48,559 bases of DNA. It comes from Deltaproteobacteria bacterium. GTDB lineage: Bacteria > Desulfobacterota > Desulfobacteria > Desulfobacterales > QNYZ01. The position numbers were made by a program, and so were the translations under genes. The stretch covers positions 1-48,559 of the forward strand of contig QNYZ01000054.1 of assembly GCA_003973265.1 (NCBI GenBank). Reading direction: 5' to 3'. Under the pieces are notes generated by a model. It was not told the DNA's origin and searched no databases. It was given only the letters and a program-made list of their open reading frames with translations. Shown here in pieces: positions 7,476 through 15,339 of the stretch (positions are counted from its first letter, which is position 1; every line of letters begins with the position of its first letter).

Positions 7476-7619
7476 GTTTGTTAAGTTAATAGGGTTAATA
7501 GGGTTTGTTGAGTTTACTGGGTTTATTGAGTTTGTTGAGTTTACTGGGTTTATTGAGTTTATTGAGTTTATTGGGTTTGTTGGGTTACTTGGGTTACTTG
7601 GGTTTATTGGGTTTGGGGA
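7476..7619. repeat. tandem array of sixteen 9-bp units
   Basis: Plus-strand units of consensus GTTTATTGR repeat head to tail for 144 bp with variants such as GTTTGTTGA, GTTTACTGG, GTTACTTGG and GTTAATAGG. Several units are exact copies of each other. It fills most of the 197-bp gap between the acyl-CoA synthetase and thiolase genes, both minus strand, so the mRNA would carry an A/C-rich, G-poor unstructured repeat. The period is a multiple of three, which keeps a frame open on the plus strand, but nothing suggests it is translated. Confidence 0.9.
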
Positions 7620-7649
7620 AGTGGTCGGTGAGCCACTTTTATAAATACC

Positions 7650-9209
7650 CTAATCCGCTTTTACTTTTTCTCTCAGTTTTCGATGCAATATTTTCCCGGT
7701 CGGGGTCCGGGGCATTTCATCTTCCCGGATAAAGATCACTTTCTTGGGACGTTTGTACCCGGCCAATACATCTTTACAACATGCCTTGATCGTTTCTTCG
7801 TTGACCTGGGATTCATCCACGCCGTCTCTGGGGATGACAACCGCAACGACTTTTTCGCCCCATTTATCGTCGGGCATCCCGATGCAGGCACAGTCAAAAA
7901 CGCATTCATGGCTGCCGATGACTTCTTCCACCTCGCTGGGATAGACATGCTCGCCTCCGGTAATAATCATATTGTCTTTGCGGTCGACAATCTGAAAAAA
8001 ACCGTCCGCATCCTGCCGGGCCATGTCACCGGCCGAAAACCACCCGCCTTTAAAAGACGCCGCTGTCTTTTCCGGCAGTTTGTAGTATTCGTCAAACAGC
8101 ATCGGGCCCCGGGAATAGAGCTCGCCCACTTCGCCCTGGGGCACTTCGTTGCCATGCTCATCGAGAATCTTGACAAAGTCGGTCCCCAAAGTTTCATAGC
8201 CGATCGACCCCAGCTTGCTCATCTGGTCTTCCGGCTTCAATACCGTGACAATCCCGGCTTCAGAAGACCCGTATCCTTCGTACAATTCAACCCCCGGGAA
8301 AAAATCCATGATGGCCAGCTTCATACTCTTTCTCACCGGTGCCGAAGAGCAAAGCAGTTTTTTTATGCTGCTGATATCAAATTGCCGCTTTTCTTCCGGG
8401 ACATTAAGAATCAGGTTGTAATGGGTGGGGATCAGGGAGATAAAAGATATCTTCTCCCGCTCGATAATTTCAAGGATCTGCTCGGCCCGGAACGACCGGC
8501 CCGGATGGATATAAACGCTGGCACCGATATAGAGAAAGGTGAAAGTAAAAAAAGTAGAATTAATATGACAAAGGGGCATGACGTTTAAACAGATATCATG
8601 CTGATCGAATTTGAAATCAATCCCGTTGATGAGGTAGAAGGAGATATGCGAAGCATGCGACCGCACCACACCTTTGGGTTTCCCCGTCGTACCGGAGGTA
8701 TAGATCAGGATCCAGGGATCCGTGGACGCAACCGCTACATCCGGTTCGGCCTCCGGCTGACCGGCAATCAGTTCCTCATAGTTCCGGTATCCGTCGACCG
8801 GCTGCCCCACGGCAAAAAATTTGTCTGAATCGATGCGGGTCAGTTTTTCCCGGACACTGTCGACAACCGGTGCAAATTCATCATGCACAATGATTGCCCG
8901 GGCGTCGGAATTATTGGCGATATAATCGACATCCTTACCGGTCAGGCGAAAATTGATGGGGACAATCACCAGGCCGCATTTGGCGGTGGCCAGATAGACT
9001 TCAACGATCTCGATACTGTTTTCAAGCAGCACCGCCACCTTCTCCCCTTTTTCAAGCCCCAGCCCCACCAGGCCATGAGCCAGCTGGTTCACCCGCCGAT
9101 TGACTTCAGGATAGGTAAAGCTGCGCGCCGCATCCTTTAATGCCACGGTATCGGGATATTTCTTGGCATTTAACTTAAGGTGTTGTCCGAGATTCATCCA
9201 CGCGGTCAA
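7650..9209 (-). CDS. AMP-forming acyl-CoA synthetase
   Basis: Activates a carboxylic acid to its CoA thioester with ATP, giving AMP and PPi. 519 residues, typical of the ANL superfamily. The P-loop-like motif YTSGTTGKPKG is at 170-180, followed by EGYGSSEAG (about 308-316), GWFSAGDMA, DRKDNMIITGGEHVYPSEVE, split as DRKDNMI and GGEHVYPSEVE, and the C-terminal catalytic Lys in PTGKILHRKLR. The start is TTG at 9209 because AAAGGAGG lies 5 nt before it; the in-frame ATG four codons later is too far from that site. The substrate cannot be read from sequence. Position in the operon suggests it loads the acid brought in by the TRAP transporter. Confidence 0.85.
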   Translation of the reverse strand: MTAWMNLGQHLKLNAKKYPDTVALKDAARSFTYPEVNRRVNQLAHGLVGLGLEKGEKVAVLLENSIEIVEVYLATAKCGLVIVPINFRLTGKDVDYIANNSDARAIIVHDEFAPVVDSVREKLTRIDSDKFFAVGQPVDGYRNYEELIAGQPEAEPDVAVASTDPWILIYTSGTTGKPKGVVRSHASHISFYLINGIDFKFDQHDICLNVMPLCHINSTFFTFTFLYIGASVYIHPGRSFRAEQILEIIEREKISFISLIPTHYNLILNVPEEKRQFDISSIKKLLCSSAPVRKSMKLAIMDFFPGVELYEGYGSSEAGIVTVLKPEDQMSKLGSIGYETLGTDFVKILDEHGNEVPQGEVGELYSRGPMLFDEYYKLPEKTAASFKGGWFSAGDMARQDADGFFQIVDRKDNMIITGGEHVYPSEVEEVIGSHECVFDCACIGMPDDKWGEKVVAVVIPRDGVDESQVNEETIKACCKDVLAGYKRPKKVIFIREDEMPRTPTGKILHRKLREKVKAD

Positions 9210-9253
9210 GGGGACCTCCTTTATTCGAAACAGATATTAGTATGGGAATTAAT

Positions 9254-11332
9254 TTAAATCGCAATCCTCGCATCCACGACAAAGACGCCCGTTTCAAAGG
9301 CCAGCACCGGGTTCAGGTCCATCTCCTTAATGGCGGGCAGATCCCCAAGCAGTTGGGATAACCGGCAGATGAGCGCCTCAATCGCCGCCCGATCCACGCC
9401 TTTCCGCCCCCGAACGCCGTCAAGCAGCGCGGCCCCTTTTATGCGGGTGAGCATCTCCTTTGCATCGGCATCGGTCACCGGTGTCAGGTTAAAGACGACA
9501 TCCTTCAACACTTCGACAAAAATACCACCCAGGCCGAACATGAGGGCATGTCCCAGGCCTTCTTCGGCCCTGGCCCCCATGATGATCTCGGTTCCGCCCG
9601 GCATAAATTTCTGAATAAAAAAACGAAGGTCGTCTGCTGATATCTGATCGGCCATCTTTTGCACGGCGGATCGAACGGCTTCAACATCTTCCAGGTTCAC
9701 GGCCACGCCGCCCATGTCACTTTTGTGGACAACGGAAGCGGAATCGGCCTTGACGACCACCGGGAACCCGATTTCTTCTGCCATGGATACCGCTTCTTCC
9801 ACCGTATCCGCCATCCGCCACTCGGCTACCGGAATGCGATAGGCCTCCAGGATTCGATAAGCCTCCTCGGCTGACAGCATCTGCCGGCCGGCACGGGAAG
9901 CTTCCGAGATGATTTCCCTGGCCCGGTTGGCATCGACCCTGGCGTCTTTTTTTACCCGGCCTGCTTCCCGGCTGCGAATACGGTGATATCGCACCAGGGC
10001 GGCCAACGCACGGGCCGCCTCGCCCGGTAAAGCAAAGCAGGGCACCCCGCCATCCTGCAGAATACGTACCGTTTCCGCCCACTGGCGACGATCCGTCATC
10101 AAATTGCACACAATCGGCTTTCGCTGCTGCCGGCTGACCGCCACGATCTCTCTGGCAATACTGTCGTTGTCGACGAAGAACGGCGTAACAAAATTGACAA
10201 GCACGCAATCGAAATGGTCGTCATCCATCATGGCGTCCAGACAGGCCCGGTAATGTTCGGCGGTACCCGTGGCCAATACGTCTACCGGATTATGGACGGC
10301 TGCTTCCGGAAAGAGCTGCGCCTTTAACCGGCCTTCAGTTTTCGCCGACAAGGGCGGTAATTCAAGCCCGGCATCCACCAGGATATCCGTACCGATGACC
10401 GCCGGACCGCCGGTATTGGTAATAATGCCGACCCGGTTTCCATGGGGGATCGGTTGCGAAGCAAAGGCTGCCGCCGCATTGATCAGCTCCCCCTCATCCC
10501 GGAAATCGACGATTCCCGCCTTTTTGAAAATCAGGTCCGTGGCGATATCTTCCTTGGCCAGCCCGCCGGTATGGGAAGCGGCCGCCTGGGCGCCTTCCCG
10601 TGTTCGCCCGGCCTTCATAGCCAGAACCGGTTTTTTGGCGGCGACTTTAGTGGCCACTTCCATGAATGTCGACGGGTCTTTCAACCCCTCTACATAGGTC
10701 ACAATCACCCGGGTTTTGTCATCATCCCCCAGATACCGGATCAGCTCCGGGATGGTAATATCACAGGCATTACCGTTGGAAGCGTAGATGCGGGTTCCCA
10801 CGCCCATGGCCGAGAATCCCTGGTGGATGACTTCCGCAACCCCCCCGCTCAGGGCCACAATGGAAATATGCCCGGGCTCGGGAAAGGTAAAGGTAAAATT
10901 GCAATAGGCCCGCATCTCGGGATCAGAATTGATAATTCCCTGACAGTTGGGACCCAGCACGCGGATATGGTACTTTCTGGCCACCTCCATAAAGGCGTCT
11001 TCAATCGCTGCACCCTCGGGGCCGATTTCCGAAAAACCGCCCGAGTTGATGATGATATGCTTCACGCCTTTCTTGCCGCAATCTTCAAACGCCATGGGTG
11101 TGAATTTGGCCGGAATTACCATATGGGCCACGTCCACCGGTCCTTCTACGTCGAGAATCGATTTATAGGCCTTGATGCCTCTGATCTCATCGGCTTTGGG
11201 ATTGATAGGATAAATTCCCCCTTTATAGCCGAAGTCGATCAGGTTTTTAATCACCCGGTTGCCAATGTGGAGTTCTTTACTGGAAGCACCGATAACGGCG
11301 ACACCTCTCGGATTAAACAACGCGTCTAACAT
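9254..11332 (-). CDS. ADP-forming acyl-CoA synthetase (acetate-CoA ligase type, fused subunits)
   Basis: Converts acyl-CoA, ADP and Pi to free acid, CoA and ATP (reversible). In anaerobes it usually conserves energy at the end of a catabolic route. The start at 11332 has GAGGG 8 nt upstream; a frame ATG 15 bp earlier lacks one. The 692-residue product has a CoA-binding domain first (GVAVIGASS, residues 10-18) and the ligase-CoA domain with the probable phosphohistidine His254 in ASHTGGLA. An ATP-grasp domain follows from about 475 (PVVVKADS, VVHKSDMGGVAV, MFGLGGIFVE). This is the fused alpha-beta arrangement seen in many bacteria and archaea. Substrate acyl group unknown. Confidence 0.85.
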   Translation of the reverse strand: MLDALFNPRGVAVIGASSKELHIGNRVIKNLIDFGYKGGIYPINPKADEIRGIKAYKSILDVEGPVDVAHMVIPAKFTPMAFEDCGKKGVKHIIINSGGFSEIGPEGAAIEDAFMEVARKYHIRVLGPNCQGIINSDPEMRAYCNFTFTFPEPGHISIVALSGGVAEVIHQGFSAMGVGTRIYASNGNACDITIPELIRYLGDDDKTRVIVTYVEGLKDPSTFMEVATKVAAKKPVLAMKAGRTREGAQAAASHTGGLAKEDIATDLIFKKAGIVDFRDEGELINAAAAFASQPIPHGNRVGIITNTGGPAVIGTDILVDAGLELPPLSAKTEGRLKAQLFPEAAVHNPVDVLATGTAEHYRACLDAMMDDDHFDCVLVNFVTPFFVDNDSIAREIVAVSRQQRKPIVCNLMTDRRQWAETVRILQDGGVPCFALPGEAARALAALVRYHRIRSREAGRVKKDARVDANRAREIISEASRAGRQMLSAEEAYRILEAYRIPVAEWRMADTVEEAVSMAEEIGFPVVVKADSASVVHKSDMGGVAVNLEDVEAVRSAVQKMADQISADDLRFFIQKFMPGGTEIIMGARAEEGLGHALMFGLGGIFVEVLKDVVFNLTPVTDADAKEMLTRIKGAALLDGVRGRKGVDRAAIEALICRLSQLLGDLPAIKEMDLNPVLAFETGVFVVDARIAI

Positions 11333-11405
11333 TGATTTTGCCCTCATCCATAAATATTAGCAATTGCCGATCATTCCAAATTGAGCGGAGCATTTTACCC
11401 TTTGC

Positions 11406-12656
11406 TTACCCCTTTCTTTCCTCCAGTTGCTCGATGAAAGCTTCCACATTGGTTTTGGTCTGTTCATCGGAAAGCATCCGAAGATCATTTAAATCTCCAT
11501 TAATAATCAGAGAGGGAATACCCGTTTCCTTCTCCAGGCGCTGGGCCATACCGTAACGACAATTGGAGTTATTGGGGCAGGTCATGGCGTCATGGTAGAC
11601 AATCCCGTCTACCTTGAAATAATCGAGCATCCGCTTGATATACGCCTCTTTAGCATCGTCGGACCGCACGATAAATAATTGGGTATAGGCCCGGGCCATA
11701 CTGTGAAATGGATCGTTTTCATCAAAGTCCGAAAAAATCCAGCTGTTGCAATAGGTGGATGCAAGCACATTCGCATCGAGGCCGGCAAACAACTTGGAAT
11801 GGGCACTCAACCTCCCCCATACGGGCATGCCTTCCCAATAGATCCGGTATTTTTCTCCATCCACGGCGGCCACATGGTTTTCAATACGTTCCTCCAGTTC
11901 GGCGAGTAACAGCTTATAATAATCAATGGCCGGCTGGGTGCCACGCAATACGACGGCCGGCCCCATATGAATGGTCCCGTCAAAAAAGGTAAGGGGCGAT
12001 GGTATCGTGCCGGCAGTGAAAAGGACTTTTTGCCACAAGTCCGAACATTCCCGTGACAGGGCCAGAACCCGTTTTAACTCCTCCATATCAAACTTGTTTC
12101 CCGATACTTCCTCCAGCGTGGGGATCAGGTCTTTTATCTGTTGCGCCACGGAAGTCACCAGCGCTTCCCCCACATCCTTTACACCGCGATGGGTGTAAAT
12201 CCCGATGACCGGTACGTTGAACTCATCACCGTACCAGGCAAACCAGTCCTGGACGTCCCGGCACTGGTTGGTATTAAAAACCAGTACATCGGGCTTTGGC
12301 AGGGAATCAATCCCTTTATACGCCTTGGACAAAGGGGTAACGCCCTTTAGATACGCACCGATATCAGCCGTCAGGTATGAACAGATAGTCGGTGTATAGC
12401 CAATGGCATTGGCTTCCGGAATCATATCCGTCGCCATGCGGGTGGCCCCGAGCATGGCGCCATGATTCTCAGGAAAATGGACGAGGAATCCCATGGCCCG
12501 CAACAGTTCCGCCGGCCCCACGCTGGTGCACCAGGCAATGGGTTTGCTCCGATCCCTGGCGGCATCGTTCAGCTCATAAAAGTAGTCGGCCATGATCTTC
12601 TGCATTTGACCCGTAGCCTTTATTTTCAATCGTTTTTTTTCCTTTTCTTCAGCCAT
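11406..12656 (-). CDS. 2-hydroxyacyl-CoA dehydratase / benzoyl-CoA reductase-family iron-sulfur subunit
   Basis: 416 residues of the HgdB/BcrB/BcrC family, whose members hold a [4Fe-4S] or double-cubane cluster and are reduced by an ATP-driven activase. Family features are WCTSVGPAELLRAMG (Cys43), ICSYL (Cys92), NQCRD (Cys132), YWEGMPVW (274-280), and a C-terminal TCPNNSNCRYG (Cys360, Cys366). AAGGAG lies 8 nt before the ATG. The gene directly upstream encodes the activase. Dehydratases and class I benzoyl-CoA reductases use two different subunits of this family, but only one is present here. It may act as a homodimer, like the double-cubane cluster proteins, or the partner may be elsewhere. 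The substrate is not known. Confidence 0.8.
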   Translation of the reverse strand: MAEEKEKKRLKIKATGQMQKIMADYFYELNDAARDRSKPIAWCTSVGPAELLRAMGFLVHFPENHGAMLGATRMATDMIPEANAIGYTPTICSYLTADIGAYLKGVTPLSKAYKGIDSLPKPDVLVFNTNQCRDVQDWFAWYGDEFNVPVIGIYTHRGVKDVGEALVTSVAQQIKDLIPTLEEVSGNKFDMEELKRVLALSRECSDLWQKVLFTAGTIPSPLTFFDGTIHMGPAVVLRGTQPAIDYYKLLLAELEERIENHVAAVDGEKYRIYWEGMPVWGRLSAHSKLFAGLDANVLASTYCNSWIFSDFDENDPFHSMARAYTQLFIVRSDDAKEAYIKRMLDYFKVDGIVYHDAMTCPNNSNCRYGMAQRLEKETGIPSLIINGDLNDLRMLSDEQTKTNVEAFIEQLEERKG

Positions 12657-12697
12657 GGCGGCTACTCCTTGTTTTTTATTTAGTTAACACCCATTGA

Positions 12698-13477
12698 TTA
12701 TTTGCCGTTCATTGCATACAGGGCGGCACCGACAGCGCCGGTCAGCTGGGGATGTTCAGCCACCCGGATTTTCCGCCCGATCAGTTCTTCCGTCATGGTA
12801 ACTAAATACGGATTATGCGCGACGACCCCGCCGGTCATGACTACATTTTCGGTCAGTGAATCCATTTCCATCACGCGCCGGATAACGGAAAAGAAAAGCC
12901 CCTTCACGATGTCGGGTACTTTTTTCCCGTTTCTGATCTTTTCCAGCACCTCGGTTCCGGAAAAAACCGTACAAAAACTCCCCAGCCGCTCCATATTTTG
13001 GGATTGGCTGGCCAGATCGTTCATATCTTCCACTGGAATATCAAGGCGTAATGCCATTTCCTCCAGGAAGGCCCCCGTTCCGGCGGCACATTTCCGGTTC
13101 ATCTTAAAATTCAGGCGCCGGCCCTGGTCATCCAGCTTGATCACCTTGTTATCCTGTCCGCCGATATCAATAATGGTGATTGCCAGGGGAAAGTAGTGGT
13201 AACATCCCCGGGCATGGCAGCTGATTTCTGTTTTGGTCGCACTGGAAAACTCCACATTCTTGCGGCCATAACCTGTTGAAACCGTATGCACAATATGACC
13301 AGGGGTGACGCCAGCCATTTTCAGCGCCAAATCCAGACAGGTGTTCGAGGTCGCGGTAAAATCAGTGCCTGATTTTTTTATCGAAAATCCGACCAACTGC
13401 TTTTTCGTATTGAGTACGGCAAGCTTCGTCCGGGATGACCCGACATCAGCGCCTACAAAAACAGACTGATCCGTCAT
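12698..13477 (-). CDS. ATP-dependent activase (BadF/BadG/HgdC family)
   Basis: Homodimeric [4Fe-4S] ATPase that pumps low-potential electrons into its partner dehydratase or reductase. The 259-residue product shows the actin-fold phosphate motifs GADVGSSRTKL (9-19), DIGGQD (104-109) and GTEVL, the GYGRKN motif, and the two cluster cysteines Cys130 (RKCAAGTG) and Cys169 (FCTVFSG). Cysteines and length match HgdC/FldI. It lies 41 bp upstream of the dehydratase-family subunit and is transcribed with it, so the two very likely form one system. No strong ribosome site precedes the ATG. Confidence 0.9.
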   Translation of the reverse strand: MTDQSVFVGADVGSSRTKLAVLNTKKQLVGFSIKKSGTDFTATSNTCLDLALKMAGVTPGHIVHTVSTGYGRKNVEFSSATKTEISCHARGCYHYFPLAITIIDIGGQDNKVIKLDDQGRRLNFKMNRKCAAGTGAFLEEMALRLDIPVEDMNDLASQSQNMERLGSFCTVFSGTEVLEKIRNGKKVPDIVKGLFFSVIRRVMEMDSLTENVVMTGGVVAHNPYLVTMTEELIGRKIRVAEHPQLTGAVGAALYAMNGK

Positions 13478-13536
13478 ATCATTATCGTTCCCTGTACTTT
13501 AAATTACCCGGACAATCAGGTCTGTTTCACCGGTAA

Positions 13537-14490
13537 TCATGTCCCGATCTTTGATTCCAGCCCTTTAACCAATGACTTAAGCGTTGAATTATACGGTGTC
13601 GGTACGCCCGCCTGTTGACCGTATTCAACAAACTTGCCATTGATATAATCAATTTCAGTACGCCGATTATTTTCGATATCCATCAGCATCGACGGCTTGT
13701 GATTGCCGGCATTCTGCATATACGTCACCGCTCCGGGATAATAATCCCATCCAACCTGTATCTCATTGGCGCGCGCTACCTGGATGCACTCTTTCAGCAG
13801 GGCATCGACGGTCTCGAATACAATGGGGTCGTTCATGGCCTGGGCCATGGTCAATCCGGTTACGGCGCAAACCGGATTCATACTGGCGTTCATTATTGAC
13901 TTACGCCATACCATGGAGACGATCTGGTCGGTATGCTCGGTTATCAAACCGCTCTTTGAAAACGCGGCGGCAATGGCGACAGCACTCGAAGCAGAGGCTG
14001 GATCCAACTCCTGGATGAAATGCGGCGGATGGTGAAACGGCAGCGTTACGTGAGCCGGGCCCTTCATGCCGCATCCATAATTAACAACGGCACGCATCAC
14101 CGCCTTGCGCCCCAGGTTCCGGGACAGTTCCAGTTCCGTATCAATGCCATTTTGCCAACTCACCACGAATAGGCCGTCATGGTAAAATCCCTCAATCGCC
14201 GATGCGATCAAGGGAAGCGCATTGGCCTTGACGGTGATAATCATCACATCCGGTGGATCTTTGGCCAGGTCATCAATATCCGTCGTGATCGCATCAACCT
14301 TTTGTTTTATATTTTCCGCGCCTTCAAGGATAATGCCACGATTAATTGCCGGCTCAAGGAGCTCAGGAATCACATCACAGAGGGTTACACGATAGCCCCC
14401 CCTGGCCAAAAAAGCGGCCACGATGCATCCCACCGGCCCGGCCCCGACAATGGCAAACGACTGGGGATTAAATTCGGGTTTTTCTGTCAT
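13537..14490 (-). CDS. ketopantoate reductase-family oxidoreductase (PanE/ApbA-like)
   Basis: NAD(P)-dependent reduction of a 2-oxo acid to a 2-hydroxy acid. 317 residues. The nucleotide-binding GAGPVG is at 16-21, the catalytic Lys197 in VWRKSIMNASMNP, and the substrate-side Glu279 in TEIDYINGK. These match the family, but pantothenate genes are absent nearby and the gene sits inside a catabolic operon. It may instead act on a pathway 2-oxo acid, feeding a 2-hydroxyacyl-CoA step (inference). The upstream neighbour is the ACT protein, 57 bp away. Confidence 0.75.
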   Translation of the reverse strand: MTEKPEFNPQSFAIVGAGPVGCIVAAFLARGGYRVTLCDVIPELLEPAINRGIILEGAENIKQKVDAITTDIDDLAKDPPDVMIITVKANALPLIASAIEGFYHDGLFVVSWQNGIDTELELSRNLGRKAVMRAVVNYGCGMKGPAHVTLPFHHPPHFIQELDPASASSAVAIAAAFSKSGLITEHTDQIVSMVWRKSIMNASMNPVCAVTGLTMAQAMNDPIVFETVDALLKECIQVARANEIQVGWDYYPGAVTYMQNAGNHKPSMLMDIENNRRTEIDYINGKFVEYGQQAGVPTPYNSTLKSLVKGLESKIGT

Positions 14491-14547
14491 AGTTGGCCTT
14501 CCATCGGTTTTAAGTGGATCAAGCAGGGTCGATTCGCCGCAGATGTA

Positions 14548-14979
14548 TTAAAGAATACCAAAAGCATCTGCATCTAGGATTTTCACCCCTTCTTTTTGAA
14601 GTACGGTGATCGCCTTATCGTTGTCATTAAACCGGAAAATCATCACGGCCTTGTCTGGCGAAAAGCCGACGTACGCATAGGTGTAATTTATCAGAACACC
14701 CGCATCGGTCAGGGGCTTCAACACATTGGATAATTGTCCCGGGGTATCATCTATTTCCACAGCCACCACGTCATTTACATACGCGGGCATCTGCATCTTC
14801 ATTAAAATTTTGCGGGCCTTGGCCACATCAGAGACGAGGAGCCGAAGCTGGCCGAACGCACCGGTATCCACCAGGTTCAGCGCCCGCAGGTTGATACCGG
14901 CATCTCCCAGGACCTTGGTGACCTCGTATAACCGGTTTGGTGAATTTTCTATGGACAGAACGATTTGTTTAAGCTTCAT
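14548..14979 (-). CDS. tandem ACT-domain protein
   Basis: 143 residues made of two ACT folds (about 1-68 and 69-143), each starting with a beta-strand and a P-G/N-R-L turn (ENSPNRLYEV; DDTPGQLSNV). No catalytic domain is attached. ACT modules bind amino acids or similar small ligands, and stand-alone pairs (COG4747-like) often occur beside acyl-CoA ligase or 2-oxoacid genes in anaerobes. It is first in the operon, 98 bp downstream of a palindromic operator, with GGGAGG 7 nt before the ATG. It may sense the pathway substrate or an amino acid. It lacks a DNA-binding domain, so it is not the repressor itself. Confidence 0.75.
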   Translation of the reverse strand: MKLKQIVLSIENSPNRLYEVTKVLGDAGINLRALNLVDTGAFGQLRLLVSDVAKARKILMKMQMPAYVNDVVAVEIDDTPGQLSNVLKPLTDAGVLINYTYAYVGFSPDKAVMIFRFNDNDKAITVLQKEGVKILDADAFGIL

Positions 14980-15076
14980 GGCAGCCTCCCTGGTGGATCC
15001 GGCAGTGATAACTGGGCATTATTCATATCTACAATATAGGCAGACATCGTTGTGGATGATACAATTAAGAAGAGGA

Positions 15077-15108
15077 TATAGTCACATTTTAATTATAATG
15101 TGACTATA
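15077..15108. promoter_or_regulatory. 32-bp palindromic operator candidate
   Basis: Fifteen of 16 base pairs are symmetric about the centre. The arms read TATAGTCACATT and AATGTGACTATA. It covers the -10 box and the start region of the promoter above, the place where a repressor would block initiation. No T-run follows, so a terminator is unlikely. No regulator gene is visible nearby. The 14980-15339 gap otherwise holds only weak inverted repeats. Confidence 0.65.
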
Positions 15109-15132
15109 ATCAAGCGTTATTGACCGTGTCAA
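15103..15132 (-). promoter_or_regulatory. sigma70-type promoter of the catabolic operon
   Basis: Minus-strand TTGACA (15132-15127) and TATAGT (15108-15103), spacer 18 bp. It lies upstream of the ACT gene with a predicted 5' UTR of about 115 nt. The -10 box is the first half of the palindrome at 15077-15108. Confidence 0.75.
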
Positions 15133-15339
15133 GCAAAAAAGTATCCGATGAAAATGATCTTTTTTTTATTATTCAGGGCAATGAAAAGAAACGATGTATT
15201 GATTCATAAAGGCTGTTCAGATGAAGTCAGAAGCAGGCGGTCATATTGTGAGACAGGCACAAATTTTATATAGAAAGACATCTTTCTCTGGCTGAATCCC
15301 TATCCCCGTCAAGACGAAGAACTTGACCGGCAAGGCGGG

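Noticed and set aside
7476..7619. CRISPR array
   Set aside because: Units are 9 bp and contiguous with no spacers; no cas genes.
7456..7644. Open plus-strand frame of about 62 residues rich in Phe/Ile/Gly
   Set aside because: It is the 9-bp repeat array read in a frame that avoids stops; no ribosome site and no family resemblance.
12698..13477. Activase as a sugar kinase or acetate kinase-like ATPase
   Set aside because: The two cluster cysteines and the RKCAAGTG motif are specific to the BadF/HgdC activases.
15272..15287. Short inverted repeat AGAAAGA/TCTTTCT after dctM as terminator
   Set aside because: Loop too small, stem A/T-rich and no T-run follows.
15300..15335. Imperfect CCGGTCAAG/CTTGACGGG hairpin just after the dctM stop as terminator
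   Set aside because: One mismatch in the stem and no T-run; it could at most be a weak 3' structure.
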